The notes below the pieces were generated by a model that was given only the letters and a program-made list of their open reading frames with translations, was not told the DNA's origin and made no database searches. Position numbers and translations under genes: made by a program. Positions 6,948 to 14,606 of a stretch of 15,124 bases of DNA are shown here, piece by piece (positions within the stretch are counted from its first letter, which is position 1; every line of letters starts with the position of its first letter). This DNA is from Lachnospiraceae bacterium (GTDB taxonomy: Bacteria; Bacillota; Clostridia; Lachnospirales; Lachnospiraceae): NCBI GenBank assembly GCA_021199405.1, contig JAJQID010000077.1, positions 1 to 15,124 on the forward strand. Reading direction: 5' to 3'.

Positions 6948-9101
6948 CTACAGTTCCATCACAACAGTATCATAAGCATCAATCGTGAGCGTCTGTGTGC
7001 CCTGCGGTGTGGGAATGCTGGTGGTCTGCTCACAGTCACTGTTGTTGATAACCACCAGCTTGTGGCTTCCCGGATAGTAAGCGCACTCACAGTTCAGATT
7101 ATCGGTCATGTAGTCGCCGGTCAGCCCCTCGCCGCCAGCATAACGAATCAGCTGATAAAGCATGCGGGTGTTGGCCAGATTTACCTGGAAGGAGGACAGA
7201 TAGATGCCCTTTCCTTTTCCAAAATCATGCATGGTAATCAGCGGGTCTGTACCATCGGCCAACAGCACCTTTGTCTCACCATCTGTCAGGAAACGGTGCT
7301 CCTTTTTCTCCACTGTGGCTCCTGCAGGAAGAAGCCCTTCCGGATCCGCCGCCGTGAAGCTCCACTTACCGTGGCAGACCTTCGCCCCGGTGTCCTCATC
7401 CACGCCCAGCACATGGGACATGCGGAAATAATTGTCATAGCCGGTCACAGCGGAGGGCTCATTAACGCCGATAAAGGTGCCTCCCTCGTAAACCCATTTT
7501 GTCAGAGCCGTCACCAGTTCATCATCCTTCCAGGCATCACCGCCGCTCCAGGCACTTCCCGCATAGCCGGCGTTGATGACCACATCCACATCCTTCAGCG
7601 CCCCGTTTTTCACATCCTCAAAGCTGATAAAGCTGACGTCCACAGGCAGTCCGGACAAAGCCTCATTGATGTGAATCAGGTCATGCATATAGGTCTCGTG
7701 GAAATGCCCGGACAGGGTCCAGGAGCGCAGAGCTCCCCAATAATGGAGCACAGCCACCCTGGTCTTAATCGTATAAGGCTTTCCCTGCTCATGGAAGGTT
7801 TTGATCAGACGGAATTCGTCCGAAACCTTCTCAATATAATCATTGAAATCCGGGAAGGGCAGAGTCAGGGACAAATATCCGCCCAAACCGATCCGGTCAA
7901 TTTTCACTCTGAGCAGCGCACGGCGCACACTGTTCCAGTATTTCTTGGCGTCCAACGTGGGATTGCCGCCCTCCATGAAGGTGGGAGCTCCACCCAGACC
8001 AGTGGGGAACAGATAAGGATGCAGTCTCAGCTCATGAGTCGGCACATCCACACCGGCGCACAGACGAGCCTCATAGCCGGAGAACACACACTTGATCAGG
8101 CCGTCAAAGCCAAACTCCTGAAAACGGCCATTGTAGAGCTCCACACCAACCCAGCTGTCATCATAAAACACGTACGCCTTCTTGCCATACTCATGCACCA
8201 TGGCAATCAGCTTTTTGCCGAAGGAAATCACAAAATCATTGATGAAGGCCATCCAGTCCGCCTTCTTCGGATTACCCGGCATATGGGTCACATGCAGATC
8301 ACCCTTGTTGATGAAATCCTCCGCGGTCAGACTGTAACCGTACTTCTCCGTGAACTGATCCAGCGCCAGCTCGCTGACAGTGAAGTCATAGGAGCCCCAG
8401 TCTGAGAAAAGAGCGCGGTTGCGCTCATTGGCTCCCCAGATCCATACGAAATTATAAAACATGGAGGTGAAACGCACCACTGTGGTATCCGGATGGGTCT
8501 CGCACCAGTTTTTCATCCACCCAAGCATGTACTCCTGGGTCTGGGGATACCTGGGATCGATCTGCATCAGATGCTCCTTGTCCCAATGGTTGGTAGTGTG
8601 ATTGTACATGGAAATTTCTTCCCAGATTCGATAAGCCAGGAAGCTGACGGTATATTTGTGGAAAGGCGTAATGCCCTTCACCGTCACAGAACCGGCCGCC
8701 TGGTCATAGCTCCACTGGCTGGCGTCCACCAGCTCATTGGCTGTCCTGTCATACACCTGCCAGTATTTCATGGCCGCGGCGCCGTCATTGATGCGGAACT
8801 GCTCCGCAAAAAAGTTCTCCATCAGATCGATGGTAACCGTCTCCTCCACAGCCACTTTCGCCGGCGTGCACAGAAACGTCTGCTGCAATTTGTCCTGATT
8901 CTCCTTCGCCCAGGCGTTGTGATCACGGATGATGCAGATGGTAGAATAAATACCGTAGCCGGAATGCACGATCTCATCGGACAGTACAGTACCGTCACTG
9001 TCTCTGATCACATCCGCCCCCCATTTTTCAGCCATTTGTAATGTAAGTTGCTCATACCCTGATTCACCCGGCAGGGTAAAACCGCCCTTTGTCTTTGACA
9101 T
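6948..9101 (-). CDS. GH112 beta-galactoside phosphorylase, likely D-galactosyl-1,4-L-rhamnose phosphorylase
   Basis: A 717-residue cytoplasmic enzyme of the family that phosphorolyses beta-galactosides to alpha-Gal-1-phosphate plus the acceptor sugar. Family features include the N-terminal KGGFTLPGESG, the segment FLAYRIWEEISMYNHTTNHW around 154-173 (lining the acceptor site in family structures), MFYNFVWIWG near 214-223, and YDDSW with the likely catalytic Asp at 314-315. A C-terminal Rossmann-like/beta portion includes INAGYAGSAWSGG. Full family length, no signal peptide. Known specificities are lacto-N-biose/galacto-N-biose and Gal-beta-1,4-Rha. The neighbours GH105 and GH51 argue for Gal-Rha from rhamnogalacturonan-I, but residue-level specificity could not be settled by eye. 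Ribosome site AAAGGG; 28-base gap from GH105. Confidence 0.9.
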   Translation of the reverse strand: MSKTKGGFTLPGESGYEQLTLQMAEKWGADVIRDSDGTVLSDEIVHSGYGIYSTICIIRDHNAWAKENQDKLQQTFLCTPAKVAVEETVTIDLMENFFAEQFRINDGAAAMKYWQVYDRTANELVDASQWSYDQAAGSVTVKGITPFHKYTVSFLAYRIWEEISMYNHTTNHWDKEHLMQIDPRYPQTQEYMLGWMKNWCETHPDTTVVRFTSMFYNFVWIWGANERNRALFSDWGSYDFTVSELALDQFTEKYGYSLTAEDFINKGDLHVTHMPGNPKKADWMAFINDFVISFGKKLIAMVHEYGKKAYVFYDDSWVGVELYNGRFQEFGFDGLIKCVFSGYEARLCAGVDVPTHELRLHPYLFPTGLGGAPTFMEGGNPTLDAKKYWNSVRRALLRVKIDRIGLGGYLSLTLPFPDFNDYIEKVSDEFRLIKTFHEQGKPYTIKTRVAVLHYWGALRSWTLSGHFHETYMHDLIHINEALSGLPVDVSFISFEDVKNGALKDVDVVINAGYAGSAWSGGDAWKDDELVTALTKWVYEGGTFIGVNEPSAVTGYDNYFRMSHVLGVDEDTGAKVCHGKWSFTAADPEGLLPAGATVEKKEHRFLTDGETKVLLADGTDPLITMHDFGKGKGIYLSSFQVNLANTRMLYQLIRYAGGEGLTGDYMTDNLNCECAYYPGSHKLVVINNSDCEQTTSIPTPQGTQTLTIDAYDTVVMEL

Positions 9102-9129
9102 AATGAAATACCCTTTCTTTTATGAGATG

Positions 9130-10182
9130 TTACAGCGCCCCGTCCTTCTGAATTTTGTCAGAAACTAACAGCGTGGAGAAAAACGCCAGCACAAGACCCT
9201 GTCCCCAGCCCTGAATCCATCGTTTGGGAATGCCGCGATAGCCTTCCTTATCATTCATCACCGCGGTACCGCCTGACACATTCATAACCTTGCCGTCCTC
9301 ACTGATGTTAGCCAGCAGTCCCTGAATGGATTTGTTGATATACTTATTGTGAAGTACATTGCCCCGCTCCAGCATGGCCGCCGCGATACCTGCAGAGGCG
9401 GAAACCTCCTCGTAGGACTCCGGGTCATCCAGTACCGTTCTCCAGAGGCCATTCTCAGTCTGCACTGTTTTCAGCGCCGCCAGCTGCTCATTTAAGGAAC
9501 CTGCGATCTCCAGATACTTGGGATACAGGTAGCACTGCGGCAGGATACTGCCCACCTTCGACATGGTGTAGGCCGCCCAGGCGTTAGCCCGGCCCCAGTA
9601 GATGCCGGACATATGGTTTTTGGCGATATTGTCATAGCCGTGATAATAAAAGCCGCTGGCCGGATCCTGTAAATACTCAATGTGCCAGTACCACTGATTC
9701 AGCGCGTCATCAATCAGCTCATCATCCTTTTCCATGACGCCCACGCGCAGCAAAAGGAACGCTGCCATAAACAGAGTGTCCGCCCAGGCCTGCTCCGGGA
9801 AATCGTTGTTGGCGGAAACCGTGTGCTGCAGCACATGATCCCCAAAGCGCAGGGCATCTTTTTTCAGATACTCGATCTTGGACATCAGAAGATCGTGATA
9901 TTTCTGCTCTCCCGTCGCCTGATACAATGTAATCAGGCAGTGCCCCATAGCGCAGGCATTCACTGTCCATACCTTCGGAAGGCCAAGATCAATGAGCTCA
10001 TCCACCCTGTCCTTCAGAAGAGTCAGATACTCTTCCTTTCCCGTTTTCTCATAGGCCTCACTGACGCCGTAATAAGCCACGCCGCAGGGCCAGTCCCAGG
10101 TCAGGTCCATATTCATGGTTTTCCTGACTACCTTGTCAATGACATTCTCAACCTCTGTTTTGTCAAATTCCAGCTTTGCCAT
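9130..10182 (-). CDS. GH105 unsaturated rhamnogalacturonyl hydrolase (YteR/RhiN-like)
   Basis: A 350-residue (alpha/alpha)6-barrel hydrolase that removes the 4,5-unsaturated galacturonic acid left at the non-reducing end of rhamnogalacturonan fragments by pectic lyases, releasing rhamnose or shorter oligomers. Supporting motifs are WDWPCGVAYYGV at 29-40, the catalytic Asp135 in EQAWADTLFMA, FYYHGYD and YWGRANAW (substrate cradle), and a C-terminal WIQGWGQGLVLAF. The length is close to Bacillus YteR. There is no signal peptide, so it works on imported products. It is the first gene of the GH105-GH112-GH51 operon, with a GGAG ribosome site and a near-consensus promoter about 75 bases upstream. 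Some GH105 members act on other unsaturated uronides, for example from arabinogalactan proteins or ulvan. Confidence 0.95.
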   Translation of the reverse strand: MAKLEFDKTEVENVIDKVVRKTMNMDLTWDWPCGVAYYGVSEAYEKTGKEEYLTLLKDRVDELIDLGLPKVWTVNACAMGHCLITLYQATGEQKYHDLLMSKIEYLKKDALRFGDHVLQHTVSANNDFPEQAWADTLFMAAFLLLRVGVMEKDDELIDDALNQWYWHIEYLQDPASGFYYHGYDNIAKNHMSGIYWGRANAWAAYTMSKVGSILPQCYLYPKYLEIAGSLNEQLAALKTVQTENGLWRTVLDDPESYEEVSASAGIAAAMLERGNVLHNKYINKSIQGLLANISEDGKVMNVSGGTAVMNDKEGYRGIPKRWIQGWGQGLVLAFFSTLLVSDKIQKDGAL

Positions 10183-10258
10183 TTTTTTCTCCTTTACCTT
10201 TCCCAGTTTATTTTAATTTTGATCTATAGTCCAACAAAATATGGTTATTTTCAAGGTT

Positions 10259-10287
10259 ATTATACATTCAACTTTTTTTAACATCAA
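10259..10287 (-). promoter_or_regulatory. Sigma-A-type promoter of the GH105-GH112-GH51 operon
   Basis: On the minus strand the -35 is TTGATG (10287-10282) and the -10 is TATAAT (10264-10259), with a 17-base A-rich spacer. This is close to consensus and implies a leader of about 70 bases before the GH105 ATG. Two AATAACC direct repeats lie just downstream, at the expected transcription start, and could be operator half-sites. Confidence 0.75.
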
Positions 10288-10338
10288 GTATCATCTTGCA
10301 CGAATTCATATCTCATGAAATTTTACAGCCAATCAGAG

Positions 10339-10364
10339 GATCATTTAATGAAAAGTCAATGATC
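10339..10364. repeat. 7-bp inverted repeat upstream of the GH operon promoter
   Basis: GATCATT (10339-10345) and AATGATC (10358-10364) with a 12-base spacer, about 50 bases upstream of the -35. It lies between the preceding terminator and the promoter, where a regulator could bind. This is position-based only, and the arms are short enough to arise by chance. Confidence 0.3.
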
Positions 10365-10376
10365 TGTTGCTGTTCG

Positions 10377-10419
10377 AAAAAAATCCTCCGGCCTAAATTT
10401 GAAATTAAGCCGGAGGATT
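10377..10419 (-). terminator. Terminator between importer operon and GH operon
   Basis: An 11-bp perfect stem AATCCTCCGGC (10382-10392) and GCCGGAGGATT (10409-10419) with a 16-base loop. On the minus strand it is followed by seven T's (10383-10377). It should end transcription of the importer operon and makes the GH operon depend on its own promoter. Its stem is nearly the same as that of the terminator at 5377-5417. Confidence 0.88.
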
Positions 10420-10458
10420 ACTGCTCATCCGTTCTTTCTCTCTATGAAAGTGTTGTCA

Positions 10459-10500
10459 ATAAACAGCCGGCAAAAAATATCATGCACAAAGGCTGTTTAT
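10459..10500. repeat. 10-bp inverted repeat after the solute-binding protein gene
   Basis: ATAAACAGCC (10459-10468) and GGCTGTTTAT (10491-10500) around a 22-base loop, 33 bases past the stop of the binding protein gene. On the minus strand no T-run follows directly, so it may be an mRNA 3'-end stabiliser rather than a terminator. The true terminator follows at 10377-10419. No gene is seen in 10183-10532. Confidence 0.6.
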
Positions 10501-10532
10501 CGGACAACCGGAAGATTGGCAGCCCCGCAGTC

Positions 10533-12293
10533 TTATGCGGTAGGCAGCTTGGTGGTCAGGCCATCATTGTAGAGTTCCAGTCTCTCATCAATAACTGCCT
10601 GATAGCCGGCATTCAGATACTTCTGGCTGTAATCATCATACAGGGTATCGAACTCATCCGGATCGCACATCACCAGGAGGTCACGGTACTCGGTGTACAG
10701 ATCATACAGAGTCTGGCTGTACTCACTGACGGAAGACAGAGAAGCCGCGAACAGGGCATCGGAGTTTGCATAGCCGTCATTGTAGAGCTGATTCTGTCCA
10801 TAGTAGTTGTCCAGGATTTCCTGATAGAAGTCCTGAGGAACACCCTGAGGCGTGATAGCTGCAACATCGGACTCAATATCGCCCAGTGTCTTGGAAGCGG
10901 TCACGATCATCCAGTAGTCTACGTTGTTGTTGTGGCCCTGCGCATAAGATTCATCATACCTGGAATCATCAGAGGAGATCACAGTCGGCGTTCCGTCCAC
11001 ATACTCAAAGTTGATGCCCTCAATGCCCCACTGCATGGTAAAGAGCACATCCTCCTGGCTCATCCACTCCATATACATCTCAGCCGCCTTGAACTCATCA
11101 TCTGTAGCTGTGCTGGAGCGGGAGATCATGGTGCCGAACACGTTGGTAGGACGATAGGAGTTGTTGGATCCCCAGGTCTCATCTACTACATAAGTGCCGC
11201 TGCAGACACAGATGCCAAGCTCTGCATCCGGGTTGGTCTCATAGAAGCTGTCCAGAACCGTAATGGTAGAGGAAGTATAGCAGGAATAAGTGAAGGCCAG
11301 GCCGTTGATAAAGTCAGACTGAGCCTCGGAGGAATCTCTCATGTAATATTCCGGGTTGGTCCAGCCCTCGTTGTAGTGATAGTTCTCCAGCTTCAAAAAT
11401 CTCTTCTGCGCCTCGGTGGACAGAGCGGGAATCTGATAGTCACCGGTGGTAACCCAGGTTTCCTCATCCTGCGGATAATCTCTGTAAGCGTAGTTCTGGT
11501 CAATGCCTGCACCGGATACCTTGGTGCCGCCGAGAGGTGCGCTATGTCCGTTCTCCACCAGCTTTGCATACAGGTCATTTAACTCGGAAGCGGTCTCCGG
11601 ATACTCAGTATAGCCGGCCTCCTCCAGCCAGTCCTTGCGATAGAAGGTAACATATGTGTAGTTGGTGTTGCCGTAAGGCCTCTTGCCCAGCATCAGGTAG
11701 TCCTCATCGTCTAACTGCGTGTAGCTGTCAATGCCCTCATCCACCATCATCTGATAGAATGTAGGAGCGACAGTCTTGAACTCTTCCATATCATAAGGTG
11801 CGGAATAACCCTCAGACTGCCAGGTAGCCAGCTTGTCATAGTCATACTCCATCAGAATGGTGGGCAGGGACTGAGAAGCCGCCAGCAGACCATAATCGGT
11901 CATAACGTCGGAACGGGTGATGGCCACAAACTGTACATCGATGTTGTACACATCACCAAAGTTCTCCTGAATCCAGTTGGTCCAATAGTTGTTTACCACA
12001 TCAGCCACACCATTGCTGGAGCTGCCGCGGTCATAAACCGGAATCTGCAGGGTAACGGTGCTGTCAAAAGCAGTCCAGCCGTCCATGCCGGCTACAGTTT
12101 CCGTGGTTTCAGTGCTCTCAGAACTGGAGCTCTCAGAGCTGGAACTGCTCTCAGAGCTGGAGCTCTCGGAAGAGCTTGAGCTGCTGCTGGAAGAGCTGCT
12201 GCCGCAGGCGGACAGAAGTCCGGCGGAGCCTACCGCTACGCCGCCAACCATCAGTCCCTTCATAAAGTCTCTGCGGGAAATTGCGTTGAACAT
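10533..12293 (-). CDS. Extracellular solute-binding lipoprotein of a CUT1 (LplA/YtcQ-like) importer
   Basis: A 586-residue secreted binding protein. The ATG at 12293 is chosen over an upstream in-frame start at 12338 because GGAGG lies just before it and the signal peptide begins there. The signal has a twin-arginine motif (SRRDFMKG, residues 6-13), a hydrophobic core and a lipobox LLSAC with Cys30. A linker almost purely of Ser, Glu and Thr follows to about residue 70. The remaining 500 residues resemble large LplA/YtcQ-type oligosaccharide-binding proteins, with many Tyr/Trp/Asp (such as TFYRKDWLEEAGY and EMYMEWMSQED). It would capture oligosaccharides outside and deliver them to the two permeases encoded upstream. 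The low-complexity linker DNA is at about 12118-12200. The ligand is inferred to be a rhamnogalacturonan fragment. Confidence 0.93.
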   Translation of the reverse strand: MFNAISRRDFMKGLMVGGVAVGSAGLLSACGSSSSSSSSSSSESSSSESSSSSESSSSESTETTETVAGMDGWTAFDSTVTLQIPVYDRGSSSNGVADVVNNYWTNWIQENFGDVYNIDVQFVAITRSDVMTDYGLLAASQSLPTILMEYDYDKLATWQSEGYSAPYDMEEFKTVAPTFYQMMVDEGIDSYTQLDDEDYLMLGKRPYGNTNYTYVTFYRKDWLEEAGYTEYPETASELNDLYAKLVENGHSAPLGGTKVSGAGIDQNYAYRDYPQDEETWVTTGDYQIPALSTEAQKRFLKLENYHYNEGWTNPEYYMRDSSEAQSDFINGLAFTYSCYTSSTITVLDSFYETNPDAELGICVCSGTYVVDETWGSNNSYRPTNVFGTMISRSSTATDDEFKAAEMYMEWMSQEDVLFTMQWGIEGINFEYVDGTPTVISSDDSRYDESYAQGHNNNVDYWMIVTASKTLGDIESDVAAITPQGVPQDFYQEILDNYYGQNQLYNDGYANSDALFAASLSSVSEYSQTLYDLYTEYRDLLVMCDPDEFDTLYDDYSQKYLNAGYQAVIDERLELYNDGLTTKLPTA

Positions 12294-12308
12294 AATTTTT
12301 CCTCCTTT

Positions 12309-12347
12309 ATAAATAAAACATTTATAATCATTCGGCATGAAACCGAA
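12309..12347 (-). promoter_or_regulatory. Leader hairpins before the solute-binding protein gene
   Basis: The 85-base gap between the second permease and the binding protein holds two small inverted repeats: TTCGG/CCGAA (12331-12335 and 12343-12347) and ATAAAT/ATTTAT (12309-12314 and 12320-12325). The latter is next to the ribosome site. Such intercistronic hairpins often protect downstream mRNA so that the binding protein is made in excess over the permeases; that role is inferred. Confidence 0.35.
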
Positions 12348-12378
12348 AAATTATTAAAACAAAACATCTGTCTGAAAA

Positions 12379-13290
12379 TCACTCCTTGACCGCGCCGACC
12401 ATGGTGCCCTGTACGAAATATTTCTGTACAAAGGGATAGATGATCAGAATCGGAACTGTGGCAAACATAACGCAGGCTGCCTGCAGTACCTCCGGCGTTG
12501 ACTCAATGGTGCTGCCGGTGTCCAGAGATGATGTCTGCGACTCGGATGCCGCCGCCACCAGCTGGTACAGCTTATACTGAATCATCTTTAAATCAGAGGA
12601 ACGGGTATAGTACATATTATCTGCATAGGAATTCCACCGCCCTACTGCGTAAAACAGGGACAGTGTTGCCAGAATCGGCTTGCACAGCGGCAGTACGATC
12701 TTGAACAAAATCTGGAAATTGGAAGCACCGTCCAGAAACGCCGACTCCTCCAGACTTTCCGGAATGGTGGTCAGGAAGAAATTCTTCATGATCAGCATAT
12801 TATAAGCGGAATAAATCAGTGGAAGAATCAAAACCCACATGGTATCGTAAATCCCCAGATTGAAGTACAGCAGATACTGAGGAATAATACCAGCCGAGAA
12901 ATACATGGGTACCATCAGAAGGAAAGTCAGCACGCTTCTGCCCTTCAGTCTCTTCTTGGAAAGAGGATAGGCTGCACAGGTACAGACAATCATACCCAGA
13001 ATGGTAAAAATCAGAGTAACCTCCACAGAGAAGAACATGGAATAGGTCATGGAAGAATCCGCGAAGACCTCTTTAAAAGCTGCCAGTGAAAAATCCACAG
13101 GCCAGAAATATACCTTCCTTGCCAGAACCGCCGTGTTGCTGGAAAGCGACTTGGACAGAACGTGAAGGATCGGCAAAATACACGTCAGACATAAAATACT
13201 GATAAAAGCAATGATAATTACATCACTGACACGGAACTTGACAATGGCGCGCGCGCCAGCAGATCTGTCTTCTTCTTTATTCTTTGCCAT
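12379..13290 (-). CDS. CUT1 sugar ABC transporter permease, LplC/YtcP-like
   Basis: A 303-residue inner-membrane permease with about six membrane segments: the first near residues 25-48 (VIIIAFISILCLTCILPILHVL), the last near 275-292. The EAA loop reads EESAFLDGASNFQILFKIVLPLCKP around residues 178-202, contacting the shared ATPase. The C-terminal YFVQGTMVGAVKE is typical of this subfamily. It forms a heterodimer with the LplB-like permease encoded 15 bases upstream; its AGGAGG site overlaps that gene's end. No ATPase gene is present; related Bacillus importers borrow a general MsmX-type ATPase. Context suggests import of pectic oligosaccharides. Confidence 0.94.
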   Translation of the reverse strand: MAKNKEEDRSAGARAIVKFRVSDVIIIAFISILCLTCILPILHVLSKSLSSNTAVLARKVYFWPVDFSLAAFKEVFADSSMTYSMFFSVEVTLIFTILGMIVCTCAAYPLSKKRLKGRSVLTFLLMVPMYFSAGIIPQYLLYFNLGIYDTMWVLILPLIYSAYNMLIMKNFFLTTIPESLEESAFLDGASNFQILFKIVLPLCKPILATLSLFYAVGRWNSYADNMYYTRSSDLKMIQYKLYQLVAAASESQTSSLDTGSTIESTPEVLQAACVMFATVPILIIYPFVQKYFVQGTMVGAVKE

Positions 13291-13305
13291 ACGTTCGCAC
13301 CTCCT

Positions 13306-14253
13306 TTACAGTAACCCGTTCTCGCCCATTCTCTTGGCGATACGGTCAGTCAAAAGCACCAGAGCCAGACCCACCAACGACTGGAAAAGCCCCACGGCGG
13401 TGGCCATGCTGTATTTCTGATTACTCAAACCTTTATTGTATATGTAGATAGCCAGCTGATACTGGAAGTCCTTGACCATGGAATTCTCAAAGGACTTCAG
13501 ACGTTCAAAGTTGGAACCCATAACCTTGCCCAGATTCATAATCAGCAGGGTGACAATGGTGCTCTTGATCCCCGGCAGAGTAATATACCACATTCTCTTC
13601 CAGCGGTTGGCACCGTCGATCATGGCCGCCTCATACAGATCCGCACTGATACCGGTGATGGCCGCCAGATACAGGATCGTCCCCCAGCCCATACTCTGCC
13701 ATACGCCGATGAGAAGGTAAGTCACCGCCCAGTGCCATTTCTCATTGAGGAAGGGAATCCCCTCTGAAATCACGCCGGCGTTCATCAGAAGTGTATTCAC
13801 CAGGCCGCTGGAGGGTTTGAACATGGTCAGCGCAATGCTGCCGATGATGGCCCAGGACAGGAAGTGCGGCATATAAAGAATAGTCTGCGAAACCTTCTTA
13901 AATTTCTGGAACCTCAGCTCATTTAACATCAGAGCCAGAATGATCGGCATGGGGAAGCCAACCAGCAGATCCAGCAGATTAAACACAATTGAATTGCGCA
14001 GCGCACGGATAAAATCAGAGTCCTGGAAAATCTTTTTGAACGTCTCCAGTCCTACCCATTCGCTGCCCGCATACCCTTTCGCAGGCTTATAGTCCATAAA
14101 CGCCATACGCAGACCGGGATATGCGCCATAGACGAACACAAACACCAGCACCAGCGGAATCAGCACCATCAGGTACAGCTGCCAGTCCCGCTTGATCGCC
14201 TTGCTCCAGGTTGTGGTCGTCCCTTTTACAGGTTTTACCTTTGTCTTAGCCAC
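13306..14253 (-). CDS. CUT1 sugar ABC transporter permease, LplB/YteP-like
   Basis: A 315-residue inner-membrane permease. The start is GTG 14253, supported by GGAGG eight bases upstream and the family-like MAKTKVKPVKG start; a TTG at 14295 in the same frame has no ribosome site. The first membrane segment follows RDWQLYLM, with the family hallmark YGAYPGLRMAFMDYKP after it. The EAA loop is DLYEAAMIDGANRWKRMWYITLPG-like around residues 215-240, and the C-terminus ends with a DRIAKRMGENGLL-type tail typical of this subfamily. It is the first gene of the importer operon, divergent from the AraC-type regulator that probably controls it. Confidence 0.94.
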   Translation of the reverse strand: MAKTKVKPVKGTTTTWSKAIKRDWQLYLMVLIPLVLVFVFVYGAYPGLRMAFMDYKPAKGYAGSEWVGLETFKKIFQDSDFIRALRNSIVFNLLDLLVGFPMPIILALMLNELRFQKFKKVSQTILYMPHFLSWAIIGSIALTMFKPSSGLVNTLLMNAGVISEGIPFLNEKWHWAVTYLLIGVWQSMGWGTILYLAAITGISADLYEAAMIDGANRWKRMWYITLPGIKSTIVTLLIMNLGKVMGSNFERLKSFENSMVKDFQYQLAIYIYNKGLSNQKYSMATAVGLFQSLVGLALVLLTDRIAKRMGENGLL

Positions 14254-14355
14254 ATCAAAACCTCCATTCCTTTTATTCAGCAGATTGCAGACCAATCATA
14301 CTGTATTTTATTTATTATCTTCCTTTTTTTTCACATATTCTAATCAAAAATGTTA

Positions 14356-14447
14356 AAAAAGTGTGCAGTTTCGACCTTTTAAATCCATTTTCATTATTTA
14401 TTCACACAAAAAACATAATTTTTTCGTTTCAAAAATTGGGCAGTTTC
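14356..14447. repeat. 17-bp direct repeats in the divergent regulatory region
   Basis: AAAAAGTGTGCAGTTTC (14356-14372) and AAAAATTGGGCAGTTTC (14431-14447) match at 15 of 17 positions and start 75 bases apart, about seven helical turns. They lie in the 353-base AT-rich gap (14254-14606) between the importer operon and the AraC-type gene. AraC-family proteins bind direct repeats, so these are candidate operators. No minus-strand promoter stands out clearly in this gap. Confidence 0.5.
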
Positions 14448-14528
14448 ACGAACTTAAGGGAATGATTGAAGAAAATAAAAGATAAAAGTGAATAAAAACA
14501 AAATATTTGAAATGAGCTTTGAAAAACA

Positions 14529-14557
14529 TTGTTTTTTCACACTATTTTCAGTATAAT
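14529..14557 (+). promoter_or_regulatory. Candidate promoter of the AraC-type regulator
   Basis: TATAAT at 14552-14557, with TTGTTT at 14529-14534 and a 17-base spacer. The -10 is perfect; the -35 matches only in TTG. The direct repeat at 14431-14447 lies upstream. The transcript would start near 14565, about 40 bases before the ATG. Confidence 0.55.
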
Positions 14558-14580
14558 TTTTTATGAAATAAGTTTGCAAA

Positions 14581-14606
14581 AGGAGCGTTACTGTCTGCAG
14601 TAACTG
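14581..14606 (+). promoter_or_regulatory. Ribosome site separated from the start by a hairpin
   Basis: AGGAG (14581-14585) is 21 bases from the ATG at 14607, too far for normal use. Between them sits a 7-bp stem GTTACTG (14587-14593) and CAGTAAC (14598-14604) with a TCTG loop. Folding would bring AGGAG to within a few bases of the ATG. An in-frame TAA at 14601-14603 rules out a longer N-terminus. Confidence 0.55.

Noticed and set aside
6936..8405. 489-codon open frame on the plus strand
   Set aside because: Fully antisense to the GH112 gene, whose motifs are clear; composition is that of a mirrored frame and no good ribosome site precedes it.
10296..11582. 428-codon open frame on the plus strand
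   Set aside because: Crosses a terminator and lies antisense to the binding protein gene; no recognisable protein features.
12058..12312. Leu/Glu-repeat small protein on the plus strand
   Set aside because: It is the reverse reading of the serine-rich linker codons of the binding protein.
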